The translations under genes were made by a program, and so were the position numbers. A stretch of 64,000 nucleotides of DNA. Origin: Scytonema hofmannii PCC 7110. Its GTDB lineage: Bacteria > Cyanobacteriota > Cyanobacteriia > Cyanobacteriales > Nostocaceae. The notes below the pieces were generated by a model. The model was not told where the DNA came from. It worked only from the letters and a program-made list of their open reading frames with translations, and made no database searches. Shown one piece after another: positions 26,009 through 34,549 of the stretch; position 1 is the stretch's first letter; each line of letters begins with the position of its first letter. The stretch covers positions 1,799,719 through 1,863,718 of the forward strand of contig NZ_KQ976354.1 in NCBI RefSeq assembly GCF_000346485.2, written 5' to 3'.

Positions 26009-27256
26009 GTGAACGGAGAACAACTGTTGAACGACCTGTATCAAGGTAAAGACCCCCGCAACATAGGGACTTATAGCGCAGCAGAGGCGGTACACTATTT
26101 ACGGGTGCCGTATTCAACCGTGCGTTCTTGGGTTTTTGGCGCTCGATATAGGACTAAGCTGGGTTCTAAACGTTTTCAACCAGTTATTACTATTCCTGAA
26201 GCAGATAAACGATTATTGTCTTTTACTAATTTGGTAGAATTGCACGTTCTTAATGCGATTCGACGATATCATCAAGTACCTTTAGAAAAGGTTAGGCAAG
26301 GGGTTGCATAACTTCAAAAATCTTATGGAATGGAGCATCCGCTAGCTTATAAAAAGCTGTATACCGATGGGATAGATTTATTTATTGAACATTTAGGAAA
26401 TTTGGTTAATGCTTCCAGAAATGGACAGTTAGCAATACCAGAAATTGTGCAAATATATTTAAAACGAATTGAGTGGGATGAAACGGATTTACCAGCAAAG
26501 CTTTATCCGTTTACTCGTACAAAAGAAAGTGAGTTACTACTAGTTGATTCTATTCAAATTCTCGACTACTCTCCAAACATCATCGATCTAACTCCAAAAA
26601 TTAAAGAGAAATTGGTTGCGGTCAGAAGAGAACATCGAAATAGTGTTTACGAACGACTGGAGGGTTGGTGGTTTGGAAAAGTCGTGCAGCATCTTCGTGA
26701 TAATTCTGTTAATTTCATCTCAGGTTTTGAAGTACGCGATAAAATTTGTGAAATTAATGACCAATTTAAACCGGATGCTTTGCCGATTGACTTTTTTGAT
26801 TTAGAAATTCCCGAACAATTTGCAATGTCACAAGACAAGAGACGTTTTGTAGCTCAGTTGAAGGAAATCGCTGTTAATAACAAGCGAATTGAAAAAGCTA
26901 TATTAGATTACTACAAAGCATTCGAGCAGGGTTCTAGGTGGGCGCGTGAAGAACTCCTGTTTGGAGGCGAAATCGAAAAATACGAGAAAAGATTAATAGA
27001 TGAGTGGGAGCGTTATATGCTTGCGCTCCAAGATGAGATGCCAGATAGTAGTGAAAATGAGCTTGAGCATCAAAAATTTGGTAGAGAAGTATTTAAGTGG
27101 ATGGAGCAAAAGGCTGACATTCGTATTCGGTCTCAAGTTACAGAACCATACGTAATGCGTGGGAGCTACCACATACTCGCCGATCAAAATCCACCTCGCG
27201 TACACTGGCATCCCAAATTTTTAGAGAGGCTAACCCAGTTATTAGCAACTACGTAG
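26009..27256 (+). pseudogene. DUF433-like N-terminus fused in frame to an ABC-3C C-terminal domain, with an in-frame stop
   Basis: GTG at 26009 opens a frame with SAAEAVHYLRVPYSTVRSWV and LVELHVLNAIRRYHQVPLEK, as in DUF433-type antitoxin-like proteins. A TAA after QGVA interrupts it; the same frame resumes at once (LQKSYGMEHPLAYKKLYTDG). Near 26520 the content changes without loss of frame to a long helical domain (EGWWFGKVVQHL, SRWAREELLFGG, GSYHILADQNPPRVHWHPKF) that resembles the C-terminal domains of ABC-three-component (ABC-3C) conflict systems. Two unrelated genes have thus been joined by a deletion. A separate product might still be made from ATG 26330. Confidence 0.65.
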
Positions 27257-27267
27257 GAGACAAGTTT

Positions 27268-27527
27268 GTGCGGTCTTGGCAGGAGCGTCCAGTTGAATAT
27301 GCTAACCTTCTAAATCCAGCTTTTTGTTCTATTCTGCTTCAAAATGCTGTTAAGGGTTATCAGAAAGAAAAGAAGCAGGGTATGCCATATCCTCTTCTTT
27401 TTTTCGTTTTACCACTTGTTCTTCATAGCTCAACGAGAAACGCTTTACCAAGAACAACAATAACTAAGTTACATATTTGGCTTCAAAAACAACCTGAAGT
27501 GCGTGTTGGATTTGGCGATCGCAAGGA
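27268..27527 (+). pseudogene. ABC-3C middle-component gene, 3'-truncated
   Basis: GTG at 27268 begins RSWQERPVEYANLLNPAFCS, followed by GMPYPLLFFVLPLVLHSSTR and LPRTTITKLHIWLQKQPEVR: the middle component of three-component ABC systems, small proteins of about 150 residues that pair with an SMC-like ATPase. Homology stops after RVGFGDR, where a GGCGATCGC site marks the junction to a HerA fragment in another frame. The frame runs on to 27579 with unrelated residues. Its ABC ATPase partner is not in the window. Confidence 0.65.
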
Positions 27528-27848
27528 ATCATTTTACTTGGTGCTCAACAACAAGCCTCAAAAGTTTCTGAAAAAGTAATCGAGAACGCAAGTATCCGCG
27601 TAATTGGTCGTAGCGGAAGTCTCGAACTTTCCCAATCTATCTGGCGTTTTTTGAGTAAAAGCAACCAACGCAAAGCTGCTGAATTAACTGTCAGCGAAAA
27701 AATGGTAATTCAGGAGAATGAACCAATGCACATCCGAGTACCGCTTCCACCTTGGGCGATGAATCCTAGAGAAGCAACAGGTAATCCCATTGTTGATGCT
27801 AATGCAACAATTTTGGAAGAAGAAGACGACGATATTGCTACTTATTAA
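27528..27848 (+). pseudogene. C-terminal fragment of a HerA-like helicase
   Basis: The frame starting IILLGAQQQASKVSEKVIEN and continuing IRVIGRSGSLELSQSIWRFL and MHIRVPLPPWAMNPREATGN resembles the C-terminus of bacterial HerA/DUF87 ATPases, which move DNA during end resection. Everything upstream, including the Walker motifs, is missing. It ends 12 bases before the SbcD fragment, the arrangement expected for a HerA-SbcD-SbcC operon. Confidence 0.6.
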
Positions 27849-27860
27849 TGAGGAAATAGA

Positions 27861-28403
27861 ATGCGGATTTTACATACATCTGACTGGCATTTAAACGACA
27901 AATTAGGGAGAATACCTCGCCAAGGCGATATTGTAAAACGTTTAGAAGAAATCGCCAATTACTTAGACGAACATAGGGTAAATGTTATGGTTGTTGCTGG
28001 TGATTTATTTAGTCAGTATAACCGACTTGAAGAGCTAAAATCAGCAGTTGAGAATATGAATGAAGTATTCAAGCCATTTTTATTAGGAGGTGGCACAATT
28101 GTCACTATCAGTGGCAATCACGACAACGAAGCTTTCTTTAATTTAATGAGCCTTACTCTAGATCTTGCCGTTCCAATTGACCCCAACAAACCTGGTGCTA
28201 GACCACGCGGAAGGCTTTATTTAGCAGCACGACCAACTTATTTATTACTAGAAGATAATGCTGGTCAGCAAGTTCAATTTGTTTTGATGCCCTATCCAAC
28301 TTCGTCTCGTTATTTAAAAGACGAAAAAACAAAATACAGCAGTATGGATGAGAAAAATAGTTTACTTCATCAAGCCATGCTTCAGAACTTTGTGATTTAC
28401 TAG
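27861..28403 (+). pseudogene. sbcD: N-terminal fragment of SbcD/Mre11 nuclease
   Basis: MRILHTSDWHLNDKLGR, VAGDLFSQYNRLEE and ISGNHDNEAFF are the metallophosphoesterase motifs of SbcD/Mre11 (metal-binding D, H, D, N, H). Normal SbcD has about 400 residues; the homology here stops at about residue 170 and a stop follows at 28403. The nuclease capping domain and C-terminus are gone. Confidence 0.8.
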
Positions 28404-28909
28404 GTAATGGGACACAAGGTCTGCAATTGCATTTATTACGTCGTGCAGAACAAGCTATTGTGCAACTTGCCAATGAAATTTTAGACGGTTTATCACGCGG
28501 CAAAATGCGATTGGAATTACGTGGAGAAGCAGAAGAATCTAGCGGAGAGTCTAGCAAAGCTCTTGATTTAGTGGCGTATAACCAAGAAATTGGGTCTTAT
28601 CCCACACCAATAGCTCAAATTAGTGGTAGCCAGCGATTTAGAGTTGCTGTTAGTTTAGCACTAGCTATTGGTCAATATGTGGGACAAGGCGCACGCCACA
28701 TTGAGTCAGTCATCATTGATGAAGGCTTTGGTAGTTTGGACAAGAATGGGCGCGATGATATGATTCAAGAACTTAACGAATTACAACATCGGCTAGCACG
28801 CATTATTTTAGTTTCCCATCTCGAAGATTTTTCCTGTGCCTTTTCCAATGGTTATGCCATTGAATTAGTCAATCAAGCCTCAAAAGTCAGACTGTTAGAA
28901 CCTGTCTAG
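28385..28909 (+). pseudogene. sbcC: C-terminal ATPase lobe of SbcC/Rad50
   Basis: An open frame without a clear start: LGNGTQGLQLHLLRRAEQ, then SGSQRFRVAVSLALAIGQYV (ABC signature), then VIIDEGFGSLDKNG (Walker B and D-loop), then ILVSHLEDF (switch histidine). It is the last 170 residues or so of an SbcC of normally about 1000. It overlaps the end of the SbcD fragment in another frame, so one deletion removed the end of sbcD and most of sbcC. Confidence 0.8.
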
Positions 28910-28982
28910 TTTAAAAATACTAAATTGCTAGTAATTTATAAGTCTATGCAAAACTATATGTAGTTGCTCAGGTCGCCTGTTA

Positions 28983-30008
28983 ATGCAAATTGTTGCTGGC
29001 ATTAGTCTGAAAGGAATTAAACCTTGCGTGTGGGATAAGAATTCTCCGTATTATCTTCCACATTTGCAAGCAGTTATGGTTTCCTACGCCAAATTTTATC
29101 AAAGACCCGTACTTCGACGTAAAGTTATGGAGCAAAGTCTTAGAAAATATCTTGGCATCCCAGAGGAAGTAAAGCTTTACCTTGACAATGGCGCTTTCTA
29201 CTTTATTAGTCGTGGTGGGGAAATATCAACAAACGATTATGAAGAATTTGTTCAAGGTGCTAAGCCTGATTGGTGTCCAATTCCTCAAGATTTTATTCCT
29301 ACTCCAAAAATGTCATTATCCCAACAGAAACAATGCTTTAACCTGACAATGAAAATGAATATTGCTTATAAAGATAGTCAATTTATTCCTGTTATTCACA
29401 TTAGTAATTTCTTAGAAGACTATGTTAGAAAAATTAATAAAAATAAAGCACTAAGACAAAAAAAAGGTATTGCATTGGGCGGTATTGTCCCTAACTTACT
29501 ACGCGCACCAAAAGCTATACCTCACAAAAAAATTCTTGATAGCATTCGATATGTTAGAGAAAATTTTAAGGAACAAAAACTTCATATCTTTGGTATCGGC
29601 GGTACTTCTACTTTACATATAGCCGCTTTATTAGGTATTAATTCTGTAGATTCCAGTGGTTGGAGAAATCGTGCTGCTCGTGGGATCATACAGCTACCAG
29701 GAACTGGAGAACGTATTGTAGCAGAATTAGGAAAATGGCGAGGTCGTAAACTTAGTCAACAAGAGATCAAAAAGCTTGAAGAATGTCAATGCCCAGCATG
29801 TAAAAATTATGGAATAAAGGGTTTACAACAAAGTGGAAGCATAGGTTTTTGGAATCGAGCAACTCATAATTTATGGATACTTTTGGAAGAAGCCCGACTT
29901 ATTGAAGAACATTTAGTAGCAGGTACTTATAAAGACTGGTATCTAACGCATTTGGATAATACTATTTATCGTCCATTAATCGAACAAATAGTTTTAATGT
30001 CTCTCTGA
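28983..30008 (+). CDS. tRNA-guanine transglycosylase-like protein, DpdA-like
   Basis: A protein of 341 residues. LYLDNGAFYF carries a TGT-type catalytic aspartate (about D68), ALGGIVP a substrate-loop-like segment, and IFGIGGTSTLHIAALLGINS with VDSSGW the second aspartate region (about D222). ECQCPACKNYG (about C267, C269, C272) is the CxCxxC zinc motif. The fold is that of TGT enzymes that exchange guanine for 7-deazaguanines. The absence of a PUA domain and the small size suggest DpdA/TgtA5-like proteins, which modify DNA, rather than housekeeping Tgt. Other dpd genes are not evident nearby. The frame looks intact. Confidence 0.7.
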   Translation: MQIVAGISLKGIKPCVWDKNSPYYLPHLQAVMVSYAKFYQRPVLRRKVMEQSLRKYLGIPEEVKLYLDNGAFYFISRGGEISTNDYEEFVQGAKPDWCPIPQDFIPTPKMSLSQQKQCFNLTMKMNIAYKDSQFIPVIHISNFLEDYVRKINKNKALRQKKGIALGGIVPNLLRAPKAIPHKKILDSIRYVRENFKEQKLHIFGIGGTSTLHIAALLGINSVDSSGWRNRAARGIIQLPGTGERIVAELGKWRGRKLSQQEIKKLEECQCPACKNYGIKGLQQSGSIGFWNRATHNLWILLEEARLIEEHLVAGTYKDWYLTHLDNTIYRPLIEQIVLMSL

Positions 30009-30126
30009 ATGTGTACACGACTTCATGACGGATGCGACTACCTTCGATAACTTCTAAGCCTGCGGCTTTTATTGCGGGGTCAATTAGTTCAATGCGGGTT
30101 TCGGCTTCGTTCGTATTTCGCTCATC
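30009..30126 (-). pseudogene. N-terminal fragment of a type I restriction HsdR-like gene
   Basis: Read from 30126 downwards, the frame gives NEAETRIELIDPAIKAAGLE then VIEGSRIRHEVVYTF, the hallmark N-terminus of HsdR-type restriction subunits. It stops matching where it meets the end of the DpdA-like gene, and on its other side runs into the 67-bp repeat array. Confidence 0.65.
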
Positions 30127-30130
30127 ACAA

Positions 30131-30420
30131 TTTGCATTAAAACACTTTTTTGTTGGTTCTGCAAGGGTTTCGGGATTTGAGAGCCACTCCGAAGCGATTT
30201 GCGCTAAAACACTTTTTTGTTGGTTCTACAAGGGTTTCGGGATTTGAGAGCCACTCCGAAGCGATTTGCGTTAAAACACTTTTTTGCTGGTGCTGCAAGA
30301 GTTTCGGGATTTAAGAGGGACTCCGAAGCGATTTGCGTTAAAACACTTTTTTGTTGGTTCTACAAGAGTTTCGGGATTTGAGAGCGGCTCATGGCGATTT
30401 GCGTTAAAACACTTTTATGC
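30131..30420 (+). repeat. 67-bp tandem repeat array, four full units plus a partial one
   Basis: The marker TTTGC followed by TTAAAACACTTTT starts at 30131, 30198, 30265, 30332 and 30398: periods 67, 67, 67, 66. Each unit also contains TTGTTGGTTCT, AAGGGTTTCGGGATTTGAGA and CTCCGAAGCGA. Units abut with no spacers, so it is not CRISPR. The period is not a multiple of three, so it is not a protein repeat. Confidence 0.93.
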
Positions 30421-30693
30421 CCAAAAAGGGAGATAGCGGGCGTAGCGGCTAGAGGTTGATTCGGATTTGTCTGTCTCGATCCACCCAGCTTCTTTTGTAG
30501 CTCCTATAATCTGAGATAACGATTACAGCCTCTGACTTACCTTTTGCGATGATGGTAAGAAAGCAGAAGCAGGGTTAAGGAATGCGATCGCACACCATAA
30601 ATCAGTCTAAACCCTTGCATAGCAAGAACTTTAAGATTTAGGCAAATGCTCTACCCCCGTGAACGGTTACCAGTTTATAGGTAATTTTTAGTA

Positions 30694-31074
30694 TTAGTTT
30701 TGGTTATCTTCTCTTTGAATTTCTTTTTCATATTGTGCGATCGCCTCTTCAATAATTTCATTACTAACATCGGAAATATCGGATTTGGAATAAATAGTAG
30801 CAAGGATGATTGCTTGAGTAGTTTTCAGATAATAAATGATTCGATAGCCTCCACTTTTTCCTTTTTGAATGTTGCTATTTTTGAGACGAACTTTGAAAAC
30901 CTGATATTTCACTCCAGCAATTCTGTCTCCAGGGATTTCACCTGCTTGCAGTTGCTCAATTAACGGTTGGAGATCGCTACGAATTGAACGATAACGTTTA
31001 GCCAGTTCTCGAAGATCCTTTTTAAACCGAGGAGTCAGAGCAATTTGGATCTGTGATAGTTCACTCTGCATCAA
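30694..31074 (-). CDS. RelE/ParE-superfamily toxin
   Basis: A protein of 126 residues with IALTPRFKKDLRELAKRYRS, IAGVKYQVFKVRLKNSN, SGGYRIIYYLKT and ILATIYSKSDIS, the order typical of RelE-like mRNA interferases or ParE-like gyrase inhibitors. Its start overlaps the antitoxin gene by 14 bases. The C-terminal charged helix is slightly longer than usual. Confidence 0.85.
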   Translation of the reverse strand: MMQSELSQIQIALTPRFKKDLRELAKRYRSIRSDLQPLIEQLQAGEIPGDRIAGVKYQVFKVRLKNSNIQKGKSGGYRIIYYLKTTQAIILATIYSKSDISDVSNEIIEEAIAQYEKEIQREDNQN

Positions 31075-31288
31075 TACCTTCCCACATTTCTGAAAGAGGT
31101 AGAGTTTGCCCGCTTAATGCTTCTCTGATGCCTTGATGAATACCTTCAATCACAATTTCAGTGGGTGTTTCTTCATCAGATAATTCTCGATCTAAGTCTA
31201 AGCGAAAGGAGTGAACTATATCATAAATTTCTGCTAGTTTGTCTTCGGGTATATTTTGCAGTTCTTGGATGATTTTATCAATTAGCAT
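31061..31288 (-). CDS. antitoxin of the RelE-type pair (DUF2281-like start)
   Basis: An acidic protein of 75 residues. MLIDKIIQELQNIPEDKLAE and VHSFR resemble DUF2281-like antitoxin N-termini; the C-terminus (REALSGQTLPLSEMWEGIDA) would wrap the toxin. First gene of the pair and likely repressor of its own promoter. Confidence 0.75.
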   Translation of the reverse strand: MLIDKIIQELQNIPEDKLAEIYDIVHSFRLDLDRELSDEETPTEIVIEGIHQGIREALSGQTLPLSEMWEGIDAE

Positions 31289-31374
31289 AAGTCAATCCCT
31301 CGGTTTGTTAGTGGTTAATCATCAATAAGAGGTCATTTATCAAGTCAATCTTAAATCGCCAACATCATATATTA

Positions 31375-31447
31375 CGTAGGTTGGGTTGAGGAACGAAACC
31401 CAACATTGAATCGAATTGTTAGGTTTCGTTGTTCAATCCAACCCACG
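31375..31447. repeat. palindromic element CGTAGGTTGGGTTG...CAACCCACG
   Basis: The two halves (31375-31405 and 31415-31447) are imperfect inverted copies containing GAACGAAACCCAAC and GGTTTCGTTGTTC. A common type of cyanobacterial intergenic repeat, upstream of the toxin-antitoxin pair. Confidence 0.75.
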
Positions 31448-31509
31448 ATGTCTTAATGTTTACTTTATAAATCATCAATAAGTTTAGCTGCATTCATTAT
31501 GGATTGTCT

Positions 31510-31713
31510 TTAGAATATGATAGTCCGTTCATAATGGAATTTTGAAGGTCTCTGTAAACGTTCTCTTCCAAGAGATTTATAGTCAATAAACCACAAACTT
31601 TTGGTTCCGTAAAAATCAGGGTTTTCCCCTTCACCAACCAGGCGGTAAACAGTATTGGTTTCAAGGCGTTCTCGTAGGTCGGCTGACCCATCGCCAATAT
31701 GTACTAGTGACAT
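31510..31713 (-). CDS. unknown, possibly a C-terminal gene fragment
   Basis: 67 codons (MSLVHIGDGSADLRERLETN, then LWFIDYKSLGRERL). The composition looks like real protein, but an in-frame stop lies only a few codons upstream and GAGGGG abuts the ATG without spacing, so it is more likely the tail of a lost gene. Family not recognised. Confidence 0.35.
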   Translation of the reverse strand: MSLVHIGDGSADLRERLETNTVYRLVGEGENPDFYGTKSLWFIDYKSLGRERLQRPSKFHYERTIIF

Positions 31714-31828
31714 CCCCTCAAATCTTCAACCAACGATTGTTGTGTGCAATCCCTCAAGTTATGTGAAATGTCTGCACAAGGCTGCTAAAAAACTTTTGAG
31801 TTGACTGATATCAAGTTATTTTGCACCA

Positions 31829-31945
31829 TTAGACCCATCCTAAAACTCGCAAGCCTTCATCGATCGGGTCTTGGTTAGCACTCAACACTTCTGCTTCTTG
31901 TCCGGTGGGGCACAACACGAGAGTTAATCGATAAACTGAGAGTGG
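31829..31945 (-). pseudogene. C-terminal fragment of an unknown gene next to the repeat array
   Basis: A frame without start reads LTLVLCPTGQEAEVLSANQD then EGLRVLGWV and a stop at 31829. It runs upstream into the 67-bp repeats, which thus seem to have replaced the rest of the gene. Not identified. Confidence 0.4.
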
Positions 31946-31956
31946 CTCCGAAGCGA

Positions 31957-32113
31957 TTTGCGTTTAAGCACTTTTTTGTTGGTTATGTAAGGGTTTCAGG
32001 CTTTGAGAGCGGTTCATCTCGATTTGCGTTTAAGCACTTTTTTGTTGGTTCTGCAAGGGTTTCGGGATTTGAGAAAGATTCCGAAGCGGTTTGCATTAAA
32101 ACACTTTTATGCT
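31957..32113 (+). repeat. 67-bp tandem repeat, second array (two full units plus a partial one)
   Basis: Units start at 31957, 32023 and 32090 (periods 66 and 67) and carry the same elements as the array at 30131-30420. The two arrays are in the same orientation and enclose the toxin-antitoxin pair and two gene fragments. Confidence 0.9.
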
Positions 32114-32332
32114 CCTTTTATGGAGGGCTAGCATAAAAAGTTTGTTTACAATGTATTTAAAGTTCTTTGCTTTTTCTGATAAAAAGGTACATTTTTAGGA
32201 TGATATGGATATATAGCATTGTAAAGTGGCTGGAAAGTAAATGGTTATTCATGTAGTGTATTACAGTTGCATGAGGAGGTTGTTGTACTCAGTCCCACGT
32301 AATATTAGCCGATAGCGAGGGTTAATTGTCTA

Positions 32333-33007
32333 ATGCTCAATAAAAATGTGGAAATTCGGGATTTTTCGATTGTGGTGGTGGGGGATAAGCAAAACCCATC
32401 AATCTTGAATCCTGACTTTTTGAAGTACAAACAAATTGTACCGTCTGACTGGGAATTGGCAATGCCGTTTATTTGCACCCCTGCTCTGTCTCAAGTTGTT
32501 TTCAAAAATGGAGTTAATGTAGTAGTCCAATCCGATAGAGTTACCTTCTGGGAAGTATCAGATAGCGATAATCCTGTATTTCAAATACCCGAAATTTTTT
32601 GTAAATATATTGATATTGTTCCTGCTGTTGATTATCGAGCAGTGGGTATTAATATAAATGCCGATCTCCTTGTGGAAAATCAAGAAAATAATCAAGACAC
32701 TGTTCTATCTAAATTAATTAGTGAAGGGAAATGGAAAAATTTTCAAGGTAAATCACCAAATACTGTTGTTCAATTTACATATCAACTGGATAATACTAAT
32801 TTAGTGATTGCTATCCAAGAAGCAATTATTCAAAAAAACTCTAAGAACGAAATAGGAAATGTTCTTAACTTTTCAGCGAATTTTCATAGAGAATTAATTA
32901 ACGGAACTTACCCTGAAAGAATATCTTATGTGAAAAATATTATACAATTATATAAGAGAGATTTAGATACATTGTTATCTTTTATAGAACAAGCTTTTTT
33001 AGAGTGA
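32333..33007 (+). CDS. unknown protein A of a three-gene operon
   Basis: A protein of 224 residues, no signal peptide or membrane segment. An N-terminal beta-rich half (FSIVVVGDKQNPSILNPDFL; VVVQSDRVTFWEV; KYIDIVPAVDYRAVGININA) is followed by a helical C-terminus. Not assigned to a family; TIGR04255-like proteins have a comparable layout but I cannot confirm it. It is the first gene, 15 bases before protein B. Confidence 0.75.
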   Translation: MLNKNVEIRDFSIVVVGDKQNPSILNPDFLKYKQIVPSDWELAMPFICTPALSQVVFKNGVNVVVQSDRVTFWEVSDSDNPVFQIPEIFCKYIDIVPAVDYRAVGININADLLVENQENNQDTVLSKLISEGKWKNFQGKSPNTVVQFTYQLDNTNLVIAIQEAIIQKNSKNEIGNVLNFSANFHRELINGTYPERISYVKNIIQLYKRDLDTLLSFIEQAFLE

Positions 33008-33022
33008 TGTTAGGGGAAACGT

Positions 33023-33646
33023 ATGAGCACAAAAACATGGGAAAATACAAGCCTCAATGGTATTCAAAGCACCAATATAACTTTAACTTATAAAATAGCG
33101 GAGCGAATTTATCCTGTTTCGACAACTTATACCTGTCACGATCCTGTTCAAGCAGTTTCCAAAACTGCTATTTTGAAGAAATTGTTATCTTTTAATCGTA
33201 TTTATGATATAAGAGATTCTTCTTTGTTTATCGATCCGCGCAAGCAACAAGATTTTGACTGGCGGAAAAATACTAATGCCTATCAAAGAATTATTCACTT
33301 ATCAGATTTAGAAGATAAGTGGGATGGTTACGATGCTCCTAAATTTTCTCAAGAACAAATTGATTTAGCTCTTACTCTCTACTCGCACTTGCGTACTTAC
33401 TGCATTGAGAGAGGGTTTGATTCTTCAAAAGTTGAGCCATTTATTGCTCCATCCTCTGATGGTACGGTTTTGTTTGAGTGGGCTGGTAAGCGTTTTACTG
33501 CGAGACAGTTAGAAATCTATATTCCGGTGTCAGGAGAAGGTACACTTGAATACTTAAAGACTGATGGAAAAGATGAAGATGAAGGAGAATTTCATTTAGA
33601 ACAGTTGTATTCTATACTAGACTGGCTATTTGAATTCAAATGTTGA
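33023..33646 (+). CDS. unknown protein B, WDGYDAP-motif protein
   Basis: A protein of 207 residues. LSDLEDKWDGYDAPKFSQEQ is the hallmark of a widespread uncharacterised family that usually reads W-DG-G-A-P near the start, followed by IAPSSDGTVLFEWAGKRFTA, which ends in a typical EI-strand. GTATGAGC at the start lacks a strong ribosome site, so coupling with protein A is likely. Protein C begins three bases after its stop. Confidence 0.75.
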   Translation: MSTKTWENTSLNGIQSTNITLTYKIAERIYPVSTTYTCHDPVQAVSKTAILKKLLSFNRIYDIRDSSLFIDPRKQQDFDWRKNTNAYQRIIHLSDLEDKWDGYDAPKFSQEQIDLALTLYSHLRTYCIERGFDSSKVEPFIAPSSDGTVLFEWAGKRFTARQLEIYIPVSGEGTLEYLKTDGKDEDEGEFHLEQLYSILDWLFEFKC

Positions 33647-33649
33647 TAA

Positions 33650-34006
33650 ATGGCTGAACCGTATCAAGTAAAGCCCTCTGATAAGTTGCTGAGGTGGCTG
33701 CACCCAGGTCAATTTAACTGGGAGGAAAAGAGACCAACCTCAGCAGCTTTTAAGGACGATGAAATGTCTATCGATATACTTTGTTTAACGACAGTAGAAG
33801 AAAGTTATAAAAGAGCTAAGAAGATAGGTAAAAATGCCGTAGTTTCTATCGCAGCTAGTTCAGTTATGGAGAAAGGGTTGGAAGTATGCCATTCTCCTGT
33901 TGATGGTAACTATGCTCATGGGCTTGTTTTAGGAAAAAAGACTAAATCGATTGCTAAGTTTTTAGCTAACAACTGCGAAATAGAAATTTATCCACAGAAT
34001 GAATAG
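33650..34006 (+). CDS. unknown protein C, HPGQF-motif protein
   Basis: A protein of 118 residues with LLRWLHPGQFNWEEKRPTSA, AFKDDEMSIDILCL and YAHGLVLGKKTKSIAKFLAN. I recall this pattern in small proteins encoded directly after WDGY-type proteins in many bacteria; no function is known to me. The tight spacing (three bases) implies joint expression with protein B. Confidence 0.75.
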   Translation: MAEPYQVKPSDKLLRWLHPGQFNWEEKRPTSAAFKDDEMSIDILCLTTVEESYKRAKKIGKNAVVSIAASSVMEKGLEVCHSPVDGNYAHGLVLGKKTKSIAKFLANNCEIEIYPQNE

Positions 34007-34238
34007 TAGAGGTAATTCATATAGCCGAAGGTTTTCGCAGGGTATTACCTCTACAATTCGCCTTTAAATGTCTTGTCCAAGATGGAAGGTAGCAGCACAT
34101 CAAGTTTTGTCATTGCCTTCTTCAAGTGCTTTTGAATATGAGGTGAATTTAACCTTGAATCACATAAGCAATTGTGAAAGCTCCCACGACATTAATCTGT
34201 TAACGACGACAAATAATGTGTTAATCGACAATTAAAAA

Positions 34239-34312
<74 letters not shown>

Positions 34313-34430
34313 GCAATAAAATGCTAATATAAGCATATCACAGCAACTGAATAAATGACAAAACCAGATGGAAAATTCCGTGCATGGGGTCAGGAGGGGG
34401 CTTTATAGCGTGTATACAAGCTATAATAAG

Positions 34431-34470
34431 AGATAAACCGGGTACGGCTTGCGCTTGGCGATAAGCGAAG
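34431..34470. repeat. diverged copy of the 38-nt dispersed repeat
   Basis: AGATAAACCGGGTACGGCTT followed by GCGCTTGGCGATAAGCG. Related to 15-52 and 12292-12357. Confidence 0.7.
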
Positions 34471-34549
34471 TTTAACGGCTGAAGCCGTATCGCATCTCAT
34501 AAACCTTGCTACCATAAGTTGTGTATATCTAGAGTGGTAGAAACGAACT

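Noticed and set aside
30032-30247. Plus-strand frames through the 67-bp repeats (KHFFVGSARVSGFE-like)
   Set aside because: The period of 67 is not divisible by three, so the frame is not kept from unit to unit; coding is not the reason for the repeat.
30131-30420. CRISPR array
   Set aside because: Units of 67 bp follow each other without unique spacers and no cas genes are near.
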